From assembly GCF_910593845.1 (NCBI RefSeq), contig NZ_CAJVAS010000024.1, positions 32,047-96,046 of the forward strand: 64,000 nucleotides of DNA, in the 5' to 3' direction. A model generated the notes under the pieces. The model worked only from the letters and a program-made list of their open reading frames with translations. It searched no databases and was not told the origin of the DNA. The position numbers were made by a program, and so were the translations under genes. The stretch is from Paenibacillus solanacearum (GTDB lineage Bacteria; Bacillota; Bacilli; Paenibacillales; NBRC-103111). Shown piece by piece: positions 10,201 to 17,027 of this stretch; position 1 is the stretch's first letter, and each line of letters begins with the position of its first letter.

Positions 10201-10827
10201 GTTACCATAGGTGACGCCATAAAAGAGCTGGGTCGTAGTACCCGAGTCACGTTTCGTCCACCCTATTCCATCCGTAGAGGTGAGGATCGTTCCATTTGCT
10301 CCCACCGCTACAAACTTGCCGACGCCGTTGACGACGCCATAGGCGACGCTTCTAAGCACTCCGGTCACATTCGAGGTGCGACTTGTCCAACCCGTGCCGT
10401 TAGCGGAGGTTTGGATCACGCCACCGCCCCCAACCGCCACATACACTCCGTTCCCGTATGCGACTGCTTGAAACCCGACATTGCCCGCCGCCTTGTGACT
10501 CGTCCAGCTCTCGGCATCAATGGAGGTGAGGACCGTACTTCCAGTGCCCACTGCGACATAAAGGCCAGGGCCGTATGTAACACCGTATAGAGCCTGGGTG
10601 GTACCTGAGTCGGGACTTGTCCAGTTTGCTCCATCACTGGATGTGATGATCGTACCATAATCTCCTACCGCTATATGCTTGCCCGGACCATAGGCCGAGC
10701 TGTAGAGGTTGTTGCCTGTAGGCAGCGGACTTCCTATTTTCCAATTGTCAAAAGAAGCCGCATAAGCGGGGGAGATCCCTGCTACAAGTAATACTAAAGT
10801 AATAATAAATAAAAATCGTTTAAGCAT
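4237..10827 (-). CDS. giant secreted SLH-anchored repeat protein
   Basis: The 2196-residue exported protein starts with a signal peptide (MLKRFLFIITLVLLVAGISP, cleavage near AYA). Residues about 25-583 hold 14 motifs of about 40 residues (YGNGVYVAVGxxGTIxTSxDGxxW), resembling blades of a BNR/YCF48-like propeller. Residues 584-1447 are nine 96-residue repeats (NSTINPTTANFDKY...DQTLAVTVSDTTPQ) like the CBM_X2 module. Then come a fibronectin-III-like domain (about 1450-1540), Ig-like regions, a Paenibacillus-type linker domain and three SLH domains (about 1995-2185: NGYADGTF, NGYPDGSF, NGYEDETF) that anchor to secondary cell-wall polymer. ATG at 10827 has GCAGGAG upstream; the longer frame has none. 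Binding to polysaccharide or a surface is likely, and the ligand is unknown. Confidence 0.9.
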   Translation of the reverse strand: MLKRFLFIITLVLLVAGISPAYAASFDNWKIGSPLPTGNNLYSSAYGPGKHIAVGDYGTIITSSDGANWTSPDSGTTQALYGVTYGPGLYVAVGTGSTVLTSIDAESWTSHKAAGNVGFQAVAYGNGVYVAVGGGGVIQTSANGTGWTSRTSNVTGVLRSVAYGVVNGVGKFVAVGANGTILTSTDGIGWTKRDSGTTTQLFYGVTYGNDLYIAVGHGGMIVTSTDGETWSGSSMPGMTVTLNSVTYGTGTYVVAGRGGTLLTSTDGKTWMKQTSSTTEGFNRVSYGNGVYLAVGDLGTVATSSDSSAEVWVTHSSGTSSSLYGIAHGNDKYVAVGMTGTIMNLVEGGSTWQRVSSTTTQTLYGVTYANGRYVAVGNGGVVVTSNDGVNWTSKTWGSTNSFRGVAYGNSTYVAVGTTDTVITSNDGTSWQMNSSYTNGYRGVVYGKNMFVAVGINGTISTSSDGVSWISRSSGTMANLFSVSYGNGIFVATGTGGTIVTSSDAITWKSPTSNSTVLLIGSTYGDGYHLAVGSDGSTVSSMDGVNWTNSTTVPSIMLNAVAYGKGMFVTAGNSGIILHHKTPPRNSTINPTTANFDKYAAATDYADVAVSMSLNGNSLDSVKNGAATLVSGTDYTESGSSVTIKKEYLATQAAGLVNLTFKFSAGADQTLAVTVSDTTPQNSAINPTTANFDKYAAAADYVDVTVSMTLNGNTLASIKNGTATLVSGTDYTVSGSSVTIKKEYLAAQAAGLVNLTFKFSAGADQTLAVTVSDSTPQNSTINPTTANFDKYAAAADYVDVTVSMSLNGNSLDSVKNGTATLVSGTDYTVSGSSVTIKKEYLAAQAAGLVNLTFKFSAGADQTLAVTVSDSTPQNSTINPTTANFDKYAAATDYADVVVSMTLNGNTLASIKNGAATLDSGTDYTVSGSTVTIRKEYLATQTAGLVNLTFKFSAGADQTFAITVSDTTPQNSTINPTTANFDKYAVATDYADIVVSMTLNGNSLDSIKNGAATLDSGTDYTVSGGSVTIKKEYLAAQAAGLVNLTFKFSAGADQTLAVTVSDSTPQNSTINPATANFDKYAAATDYVDVVVSMALNGNTLASIKNGSTTLISGTDYTESGSSVTIKKEYLATQAAGLVNLTFKFSAGVDQTFAITVSDTTPQNSTINLATANFDKYAAATDYADVVVSMTLNGNTLASIKNSAATLDSGTDYTVSGSTVTIRKEYLATQTAGLVNLTFKFSAGADQTLVVTVSDSTPQNSTINPTTANFDKYAAATDYADVAVSITLNGNTLASIKNSAATLDSGTDYTVSGSSVTIKKEYLAAQVAGLTNLTFKFSAGADQTLAVTVSDTTPQNSTINPTTANFDKYAAATDYADVAVSMTLNGNSLDSIKNGAATLISGTDYTVSGSTVTIKKEYLAAQVAGLVNLTFKFSAGADQTLAVTVSDSTPQHSVPSAPTDLRATMGDSQVHLSWSSVVQATYYNIYMSNESGSYGGTPTATVFGTMSTQTGLINGSTYYFVVKAGNSVGESVYSQEVSAIPTAEILPSLTSVTMVSMNPNAAFAKTGDTVTLTFTADTAMGGIPTATIAGRTANVSAPGNHTYVASYTFDGSENEGIILFTIDFTSVTGIQGTQVTGTTDNRTVLFDKTEPTGSLSINGGAASTHSASVNLTVTSDDGSGAGSIQMRFSHDNATWSAWEASTLTKAWTLVPGDGSKTVYMQLMDAAGNMTTSIISAFIQLQHSYESIGSDSSSSSPAETISVNVNNGKTGDSWLVSTTIIQRTTDAEGRKKDELTFTAQEAAKAVEKLAATGSSLAKIVIPDSNDEVHELKATLPVVSTELLAKANVSLELATRNSRIIIPPASLQGMEQDMYFRIVPIKEESERNEVEQRVKLEQLMRQVAGSNNVEIIGRPMTIETNMQNREVELVLPLGNTTLNETQLKNLGIFIEHSDGTKEWLPGQIVSYDDSEKNGIRFKVNKFSTFTIVHIEGLQQPTSDQPKLVHNAYMNGYADGTFGANNPIKRAEMATILSRVLTKEKKYPALSFTDVTLTHWAKESIHQAAEMGVMNGYPDGSFKPEASITRGEMAAIAARLIDNEEKSDNGSFLDIDGHWAQAMIEKAKAGGIINGYEDETFRPEQTLTRAEAVTMMNKILGRGPLLGAASNWKDVSEKHWAHDQIQEASLDHHYEKTTIGEKYVPVN
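6487..9078 (-). repeat. nine tandem 288-bp coding repeats (X2-like domains)
   Basis: The array is exactly 9 x 288 bp with no indels between units, each encoding 96 residues. The units fall into two versions by the motif near residue 31-39: NGNSLDSV/IKNG in repeats 1, 3, 5 and 9, and NGNTLASIKN in repeats 2, 4, 6, 7 and 8. The first six alternate strictly, implying a 576-bp two-unit duplication. Sequence identity between units is very high, which indicates recent amplification or gene conversion. Confidence 0.92.
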
Positions 10828-10927
10828 CGTTTCGTCACTCCTGCTCATAAAATTACTGTCGAATACGTAGGCTATTGCAGCAGCATTCTGGTCGTTTCAT
10901 AATCATTGGACCATCATACGACAAACG

Positions 10928-10946
10928 ATCTTAAAAAAATCTTAAA
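10928..10946 (-). promoter_or_regulatory. direct repeat upstream of the SLH gene, candidate response-regulator site
   Basis: On the minus strand TTTAAGAT occurs twice, with starts 11 bases apart (10946-10939 and 10935-10928), about 100 bases before the SLH start. One-helical-turn direct repeats are typical of OmpR/PhoP-family or SARP binding sites. Which regulator uses it is unknown. Confidence 0.35.
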
Positions 10947-10967
10947 CAAGGAATATCATGCTATAAA

Positions 10968-10984
10968 GACGACAATTTTCGTCA
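10968..10984 (-). terminator. short hairpin after the hybrid kinase gene
   Basis: A GACGA/TCGTC stem sits at the stop codon of the kinase gene and is followed on the minus strand by CTTTATAG. It is a weak or attenuating terminator, so some read-through into the SLH gene is possible. Confidence 0.35.
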
Positions 10985-13900
10985 TGAATTCACACTTCCA
11001 GATGGAATCCTAACCGTGATTCGGGTTCCTTCGCCGGCAACACTGTCAATCCGAAGCTCCGTATGATATTCGTATTTCAATCGCTTCCTGATATTTCTCA
11101 ACCCAACGCCGGGCGAAGCCTCGGTGTCATCAGAAAGAAGCTGCTGGAGCCGATCCTGCCCGATCCCGATTCCGTCGTCTTCAATTTGAATGCAGTAGTA
11201 CCCGTCTGCTTCGCTAGCTGTAATCTTTACCGTACCGCCTTCGATACGTCCGCTGAGGCCATGGCGAATCGCATTTTCCACCAACGGCTGGATAAGAAGC
11301 GGGGGAATGATTGCGCTGTACATCGACTGTGCGATATCGTACTCAACGCGCAGACGGTTTTTAAATCTCACCAATTCAATTTCCACATATGACTGGATGA
11401 GCTCCAGTTCCTTGCTGAAGGAGGTCCGCTTCTGAACATTGCTGAATTGGAAGCTTCCGCGCAAATAATGCGCCAAGTCGGTCGTTAACTTGCGGGACTT
11501 GCTTATGTCGGTGTAGCTATAAGAAACGATCGCGTTCAATACGTTATACAAAAAATGGGGCTTGATCTGCGACTGAAGAAAGGCAACCTCCATGTTGATC
11601 GCTTTGCCGAGCGAGTCCTTCATGAGCAGCAAACCCTTGATCCGGGCCTTTAGCTCCATCGTATCGAACGGCTTAGGCAAAAAGTCGTTCGCTCCCGCTT
11701 CGAAAGCGGCAAGCTTATCCTGCGTCTGATTTGCCGTTGTGACCATAAGAACAGGCATTTCGAGCAGAGTGTACGTACGGCGGATCGTTTGGCATACCTC
11801 ATAACCGGACATCCCGGGCATCATGAGGTCCAGCACAACCAGATCGACCGAATTCGGCTTATTGATCAGTTCGGCAGCCTCGAAGCCGTTTTTGACAGCT
11901 ATGATGTTATATTCAAGCGGAGCCAGCGCATCCATTACTATTTTTAAGTTTGAAAACTGGTCGTCTACGATAAGAATCGTATGATCGCCGGCACGGTTCA
12001 CGTACAAGGGGGTAGGAAATGAATAATCCGACTCGTACTCGTTATTCGGTTGAACTTCGGTTTTGTTGACCTGTTTCGTGCTGACCGGAGCTTCGGCGGA
12101 AGGGAGGCGGAACGTGAATACAGTCCCTTCGCCTTTCACAGAGGCAACCGAGATGTCCCCGTTCTGCAGCTCAAGGAGCTGCTTGACAATGGAAAGTCCA
12201 AGCCCGAAGTTTTGTCCTCCGGCATGATCGAATGTTCGAAACGGTTCAAAAATATGCTCAAGCTCCTGCTGATCGATTCCTGCTCCGGTGTCTTGGACAG
12301 AAACTTCGATGTTTCCATCCTTATACGCGGCCGCTACCTCGATGCTCCCATATTCCGTATGCTTGATCGCGTTATCGAGCAAATTGTTCAAGATTTGTCG
12401 AAAGCGGTTCTCATCCGCATAAACATGAGGTAAACCCTCAGGAACATGGTTTACTAAACGAACGTTTTTATCGGCAGTCGAGAAAGAAAAGATCCGCAAG
12501 ACGAGATCCACCGTCGAACGAACCTCAACCGGTACGGGCTGCACAATCAAGTCGCCCTGCTTGAGCTTGGACAAATCCAAAATATCCAGCACGAGCTGCG
12601 AGAGCCTTTTGCTAACAGCCAGGACAAGCCCCAGCTTTTCCTGCTGTTCGACAGGGAGCGGATTATGCTTGTCATCCAGCATCGATTGCGAAATGGTGAT
12701 CACGCTATGCAGCGGAGTTTTGAATTCATGCGACGTTCTGGAGAGAAAGTCGTCCTTTAATTGATCGGCTTTCAGCAGTTGGACGGAAAGCTGCTCGATC
12801 TTTTTGAAGGCGTTGGAAAACCTGTGTGATATGAGCAGGGCAAGCATCAGCAGGAAAATAATGACCTCAACAGGCACAAACGAATGCAGAGGCACGTTGG
12901 AATATACATTCGTGCTTTGAAGCATCGAATGATAATTTAAGGCAATGGCGGCAATAACCAGATACAGGCTCCCCTCTACACGGTGAAAAGCAGCCAGCAC
13001 GAAAACGTACGTCGCGTAAAGAAAGGGAAGGGTGGCATACGCTGTCGTTAGATGCTGCAGGGTTTTGTTATAGGGCACATCAATAACCCCCGCTGCCCAT
13101 ATCGTCAGGAATAAGCCGAATCCGATTCCTGTATACACGAGCCGTTTGGAGCTAAAGGGGCGAAATCCGGTATAAATGTACAGCAGCAGCATCACGCCTG
13201 CCGCAAAAACGGAAATCGTCTGAACGCGAATGTATAGCCAGTACGGAACATCGTCGAATAGTACAAGCAGCAGCCTTTCTCCGCGTGTCGCCAAGAACAG
13301 AGAAATACAAATACACAGTAATCCGAATACAAGCAGCGACCGGTCGCTAGTACGCTGGGTATACAGGCCGATAAAATACAAGCCCATAATAAGAAAGCTG
13401 CAAATGGAGATCAAATCGTGGGCAAACGCTTGATCGCGTAAGCTGGAAATTTGCTCTGAATAACCGAATACAATCGAATTGATAATGCCGCTACTGACTT
13501 TAAAATCAAAGTTCGCCGCTTGAACGATCATTTCGTTCCATCCCGACCTCAAGGGAAAATAGCTGACGTACGGCTTGTTGCCTGCCTGATACGCCGGTTC
13601 GTTCGCCGCTTCGCCGCTTGCGCCGATCTCTATACCATTCACGAAGATGCGATTGGCCATCTGAATGGATGAAGTCTTGAGTCCATAGGTTTTATCCGTT
13701 TCCGCTACTCGGATTTGCAGCCTGTAGGTGACAACGCCAAACGTATCCGTATGCTCGGTCCATGATCCGGGCACTTGAAGCAGCGTCCGCGTCCAAGCAG
13801 GGGAATCGTCCGAGCCGTGGCTGGCTTGAAAATCCTCAGGACCGAGCAAAGCGCCAGGGTAAAACTCCCATTGGCCGTCCAACGTCACATCGCCATCCTC

Positions 13901-14047
13901 CGCAAAGTTCCAGTCCGTCAAATCCATCAAGCCCTGGGAGGCGGTGGGCATGTTCGCGGGGATTGATCTGAATACTTGAAATAGAAGTCCATAGGTAGCT
14001 GCCAACAGAATGAAGGTGACGGCCGCTGCCGCCAGTTTCTTAGTCAT
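10982..14047 (-). CDS. hybrid sensor histidine kinase with two kinase modules
   Basis: The 1021-residue membrane protein has, in order: an N-terminal membrane helix; an extracellular jelly-roll like 7TMR-DISMED (GQWEFYPGALL); a seven-helix 7TMR-DISM block (about 205-400); HisKA with H-box SHEFKTPLHSV; HATPase (NAIKHTEYGSI, FGLGLSIVKQL); a receiver (TILIVDDQFSN, phospho-Asp in VVLDLMMPGMSG); and a second LytS-type kinase (QSQIKPHFLYNVLNAI) with its own ATPase (PLVENAIRHGLSG). Two complete kinase modules in one chain are unusual. ATG at 14047 has AGGAG upstream and overlaps the response-regulator gene by 8 bases, so the two are translationally coupled. The extracellular part suggests a small-molecule or carbohydrate signal. 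Confidence 0.88.
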   Translation of the reverse strand: MTKKLAAAAVTFILLAATYGLLFQVFRSIPANMPTASQGLMDLTDWNFAEDGDVTLDGQWEFYPGALLGPEDFQASHGSDDSPAWTRTLLQVPGSWTEHTDTFGVVTYRLQIRVAETDKTYGLKTSSIQMANRIFVNGIEIGASGEAANEPAYQAGNKPYVSYFPLRSGWNEMIVQAANFDFKVSSGIINSIVFGYSEQISSLRDQAFAHDLISICSFLIMGLYFIGLYTQRTSDRSLLVFGLLCICISLFLATRGERLLLVLFDDVPYWLYIRVQTISVFAAGVMLLLYIYTGFRPFSSKRLVYTGIGFGLFLTIWAAGVIDVPYNKTLQHLTTAYATLPFLYATYVFVLAAFHRVEGSLYLVIAAIALNYHSMLQSTNVYSNVPLHSFVPVEVIIFLLMLALLISHRFSNAFKKIEQLSVQLLKADQLKDDFLSRTSHEFKTPLHSVITISQSMLDDKHNPLPVEQQEKLGLVLAVSKRLSQLVLDILDLSKLKQGDLIVQPVPVEVRSTVDLVLRIFSFSTADKNVRLVNHVPEGLPHVYADENRFRQILNNLLDNAIKHTEYGSIEVAAAYKDGNIEVSVQDTGAGIDQQELEHIFEPFRTFDHAGGQNFGLGLSIVKQLLELQNGDISVASVKGEGTVFTFRLPSAEAPVSTKQVNKTEVQPNNEYESDYSFPTPLYVNRAGDHTILIVDDQFSNLKIVMDALAPLEYNIIAVKNGFEAAELINKPNSVDLVVLDLMMPGMSGYEVCQTIRRTYTLLEMPVLMVTTANQTQDKLAAFEAGANDFLPKPFDTMELKARIKGLLLMKDSLGKAINMEVAFLQSQIKPHFLYNVLNAIVSYSYTDISKSRKLTTDLAHYLRGSFQFSNVQKRTSFSKELELIQSYVEIELVRFKNRLRVEYDIAQSMYSAIIPPLLIQPLVENAIRHGLSGRIEGGTVKITASEADGYYCIQIEDDGIGIGQDRLQQLLSDDTEASPGVGLRNIRKRLKYEYHTELRIDSVAGEGTRITVRIPSGSVNS

Positions 14048-15191
14048 CACGTTCTCCTGACCTGCCCGGAGCAATGCTGTTGAAAAGCCGGACAGTCTCC
14101 TCTTCCAGCTCCAAGCCCAGATTCAGCCGAACCGATTGGTCCAATTGCCGATACACTTTGACAGCCTCGCTTCGCTTTCCCATGTTGATGTAGAGCTGGA
14201 TCAGTTCACGGCCATCCTTCTCGGAATCCGGCGCAAGGGTCAGAATACGCTGCAAGCACTCTGCCGCAAGCGTCAAGTTTCCAACTCGCTCAAAATGAGC
14301 ATACATCGTCCGTAAGGTACCTACATACTTCGATTGAAGCTCTTCCCGCCGCCATATAACCCATCTGGAATCGATATCCTCCAAGTATTCCCCTGCGTGC
14401 AGAGACGTCAACCGTTCATAGTGGGACTCGTTTATGCCATCTCCCGCTAACACCTTGTCAGCCATCGAGGAAAATTCCGACACATCGCTGTCCAAGCCGC
14501 TCATATCTATAGCGTAGCCTCTGCCCATCTTATTCACGCTTGCCGGAATGCCGTAATCTTGAAAGCTTTTCCGCAGGAAAGAAATACACGTATAAAAATA
14601 GGTTCTGGCATTCTTAAGCTCGGATTCCGGCCATATGGATTCGATCATAGCGGCGGCGTCTACGTATTTGCCCTCCTGTTGGACCAAAAAAGCGCAAAGC
14701 TCCTTGACCTTGTTCGTTTTCCAAGGCAGCAATCCTGTTTCCGTATGTATATGAAACCCACCGAAGCATTGAACATAAGTGCGCGCCGCCTTCATGGAAA
14801 CGTCAGTGGGAGCATCGGTTTCTACTTCCAGTTCCAGTTTCACAAGACGTGAAGCTGTCTCTTGCAATCTTTCGATCGTAAAGGGCTTCAAAAAATAGTC
14901 CACGGTATGGATTTCAAAAGCCTCCAGCGCATATTCCGAATATGCCGTCGTAAAAACTAGCTGGATGCGAGGCAATGCCGCCTTAATTCGTCTCGCAGCC
15001 TCTATACCTAACATGCCGGGCATTTGAATATCCAGAAACACGACATCAGGCTTCAACACTTCAAGCGCATCCAAAGCTTGGAGAGGATTCATAAATCGCC
15101 CTGCTATAGTGAAACCGCCGATCTGGTTCAGCAAAATACCCAATAAATCTAAAGCGCTCTCTTCATCATCGATAAGAATCGCACGTATCAT
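14040..15191 (-). CDS. response regulator with SARP-type BTAD output domain
   Basis: The 383 residues start with a receiver domain (AILIDDEES, phospho-Asp in VVFLDIQMPGM, Lys in DYFLKPF). A winged-helix DNA-binding region follows (about 135-235: CFGGFHIHTETG, WKTNKVKELCAFLVQQ, INARTYFYTCIS-like region and GRGYAIDM), then a TPR-like bacterial transcriptional activation domain to the end. This REC-SARP layout occurs in Bacillales, while most SARPs are known from actinobacteria. It is cotranscribed with the hybrid kinase and probably receives phosphate from it. The next gene downstream of the pair on this strand is the SLH protein, a plausible target. GGAAGGGGG lies upstream of the ATG. Confidence 0.87.
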   Translation of the reverse strand: MIRAILIDDEESALDLLGILLNQIGGFTIAGRFMNPLQALDALEVLKPDVVFLDIQMPGMLGIEAARRIKAALPRIQLVFTTAYSEYALEAFEIHTVDYFLKPFTIERLQETASRLVKLELEVETDAPTDVSMKAARTYVQCFGGFHIHTETGLLPWKTNKVKELCAFLVQQEGKYVDAAAMIESIWPESELKNARTYFYTCISFLRKSFQDYGIPASVNKMGRGYAIDMSGLDSDVSEFSSMADKVLAGDGINESHYERLTSLHAGEYLEDIDSRWVIWRREELQSKYVGTLRTMYAHFERVGNLTLAAECLQRILTLAPDSEKDGRELIQLYINMGKRSEAVKVYRQLDQSVRLNLGLELEEETVRLFNSIAPGRSGERDD

Positions 15192-15383
15192 ACCGCTCGC
15201 CCCCTTCCTATGAGCTTCTAGCTTCCCTATATTATGATACTATCGGTTAATCTAAAGCAATTTAGTATAAGTAAAGAAGACAAGGTACAATCCCTTCTGA
15301 TGGATCCATACCACTGGCGGTGATGATGTTGTGGCTTTAACCGTAGGAATGCGGCGCGGAGAAATGCATGGAGCTAGAGGCCA

Positions 15384-15659
15384 TCAATTTCGTACAGCAA
15401 AGACCCCATTATTATTGATGGGGCCCTTGCTTCTGCTCTTTACGTTCAAAATGATGGTGCAGCCTATAAAGGCAAATTTATTTTGTCCAGTGATATAGGA
15501 TAGACGATGCTCATGAGCGGGCTCAATTCTTAGACTAAACATCCCATCCTCGAAGCGAGTCATGCTCCCTTTATTGTAGATGCCGGATGCATTTTGCATA
15601 CCAGCAATCAACTCATCAGCTAGATTTTCTGTAATGAGTTTGACATTAAGCGTTGTCGT
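15384..15659 (-). pseudogene. decayed toxin-like fragment (possible YoeB/Txe relative)
   Basis: A 91-codon open frame on the minus strand has no good start and no upstream ribosome-binding site. It begins right after an in-frame TAG, and a short frame starting ATG GCT AAA (15672 down) runs into it out of phase. The stretch GMFSLRIEPAHEHRLSY weakly resembles the conserved C-terminal GYWSRRIxxxHRLVY motif of YoeB/Txe RNases, followed by a beta strand ending in Cys. The catalytic C-terminus is not recognisable and no antitoxin is seen. It could also be chance similarity. Confidence 0.28.
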
Positions 15660-15668
15660 CTATTTTTA

Positions 15669-15693
15669 GCCATCATTTATGATACGGTTCTCC
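15669..15693. repeat. distal att-like direct repeat (copy of the rlmH 3' end)
   Basis: 22 of 25 bases match 17020-17044, with the core TTATGATACGGTTC identical. Read on the minus strand, 15696-15673 encodes R-G-E-P-Y-H-K-stop, exactly the C-terminus of rlmH, with only synonymous changes (CGC/CGG, GGA/GGG, AAA/AAG). The match ends one codon further upstream. Confidence 0.8.
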
Positions 15694-15702
15694 GCGCTGT
15701 CT

Positions 15703-15718
15703 GTAACGGCAAGTTTTT
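15703..15718 (+). repeat. left inverted repeat of the island
   Basis: GTAACGGCAAGTTTTT matches 14 of 16 bases of the complement of 17012-17027, 10 bases inside the left direct repeat. Confidence 0.6.
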
Positions 15719-15795
15719 AATATAGTCATTAAGGAAATCCAATTTCTTTATTAATGAAAATTAATTTCGCTATTCACACATTAAGTACTATTTTA

Positions 15796-16914
15796 TTATT
15801 GATCTAAGTAGCCAAGATCTGATAGCCCTATGCTTGAATATAAATCACCTATACAATAGGAAGTGATTCGCTTTGCACCACTTGCTGGTTTCAGCAAACC
15901 TTTCTTTAACCATTCTTTTGTCCAGTTGGTTGCTGTTCTCCCAGTTACTTGAAAGGCCTCTGCAATATCTCCAGGCTTTATTAAGCCGTTATTTTTAATT
16001 AACATACGTAGCAATACTATCTCTTTTGGCTCAAGTTTCCCTATTATAGGATGAATTAAACTCTTGCTATTTTTATGGGCAGAAATCGCCACTTGCTCGA
16101 AGGCATATGCCATGATTCGTGTAAAGTATTCGATCCATGGTGATAAACTCCGCGGGTTGTTTCGACCGTCATAATATAAAACAGGCAACCCCATTTGTAT
16201 GTTTTTATAGTAGCCTGACAAATCTGCAAAATAATATTCCTCCATTGAATTAAATCCTCTTAAATTGTAACCTCCGGTAGATAGTATATAGGATGCCAAT
16301 GCCCTAGAAGTCCTCCCATTCCCATCTTCAAAAGGATGAATGGTCAGTAATTGATATGCCGCAATAGCTGCTTTAATCGGAACAGGGAGTTCTTGCTCTT
16401 TGTTAATCCAATCCACTAGATCAACCATTAACTGTGGAACGTCTGTCCATTCAGGGGGGATATATTCAGGCTGTTTGGTCTCAGCATCATAAACTGCAAA
16501 CAGTGTTCCAGGAGGTGTCTGTCCTCTATAAGAGCTTGTTACTGTTTTTCTACCAACTCCTGTTCTTTCAATAATCGCGTGCAATCGTTTAATAAATGGT
16601 TCATTGATTGGGTATTTTAATTTTCTTGCTGTATTTAAAAAGGACAGTGCATCCCAATAATTCCTAACCTCTTCTTCTGCCCTAATTCGAGAATTATCAC
16701 GCTTTGCTTTTACAACTTGTGAAACCTGCTCAATACTCAACGGATTACCTTCTATCCTCGTTGAATAATGAGTCATTTTTAATCGTGCCTTTTCTCTAAG
16801 TTCTTTTTCAACATCAGCAGGAATAGGCAATATATCAACAATTGCTTTCGAGCGCTCTATTGACATTAAGTCCCTGATCATTAAGTTTGTATATTCAAAT
16901 TTTGGAGAGTACAT
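15796..16914 (-). CDS. Fic-domain AMP-transferase, self-inhibited class II type
   Basis: The 372-residue protein contains the full Fic motif HPFEDGNGRTSR at residues 193-204, including the catalytic His and the anion-binding Gly-Asn-Gly and Arg. The N-terminal helix has S51-T-R-I-E55-G56, matching the inhibitory [S/T]xxxE[G/N] motif whose Glu blocks ATP in class II Fic proteins. A winged-helix domain follows at about 300-365 (KPGDIAEAFQVTGRTATNWTKEW), suggesting DNA binding or target recognition. Such proteins adenylylate a host target such as GyrB/ParE or themselves. GGAGG lies about 12 bases before the ATG. The gene is AT-rich compared with flanking rlmH and is the cargo of the putative island. 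Confidence 0.9.
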   Translation of the reverse strand: MYSPKFEYTNLMIRDLMSIERSKAIVDILPIPADVEKELREKARLKMTHYSTRIEGNPLSIEQVSQVVKAKRDNSRIRAEEEVRNYWDALSFLNTARKLKYPINEPFIKRLHAIIERTGVGRKTVTSSYRGQTPPGTLFAVYDAETKQPEYIPPEWTDVPQLMVDLVDWINKEQELPVPIKAAIAAYQLLTIHPFEDGNGRTSRALASYILSTGGYNLRGFNSMEEYYFADLSGYYKNIQMGLPVLYYDGRNNPRSLSPWIEYFTRIMAYAFEQVAISAHKNSKSLIHPIIGKLEPKEIVLLRMLIKNNGLIKPGDIAEAFQVTGRTATNWTKEWLKKGLLKPASGAKRITSYCIGDLYSSIGLSDLGYLDQ

Positions 16915-17011
16915 TTACTCATCAGCTCCTCCCAATGGTTTCTTCTTAATTCTAACACAAATAGGGAAGTGAAATTTCGTTGTTTTCAGTATTAACGAAA
17001 TGCTTTTTACC

Positions 17012-17027
17012 TAAAACTTGCCGTCAC
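17012..17027 (-). repeat. right inverted repeat of the island
   Basis: The plus-strand TAAAACTTGCCGTCAC is the complement of the left copy at 15703-15718 with two mismatches. It overlaps the direct repeat and the rlmH stop codon. Confidence 0.6.

Larger units (their letters stand above)
15192..15795. other. 604-bp region without an intact gene
   Basis: The right part (from about 15660) contains the left end of the Fic-carrying island. The middle holds a broken reading frame (15384-15659). At 15402-15422 a CCCCAT/ATGGGG hairpin lies inside that frame. The left 60 bases should carry the response-regulator promoter, but no convincing -35/-10 pair can be named. Base use and interrupted frames suggest decayed mobile DNA. 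Confidence 0.5.

Noticed and set aside
15231..15245. TTATGATAC near the response-regulator promoter
   Set aside because: Only nine bases match the att core and no inverted repeat is near; probably promoter DNA.
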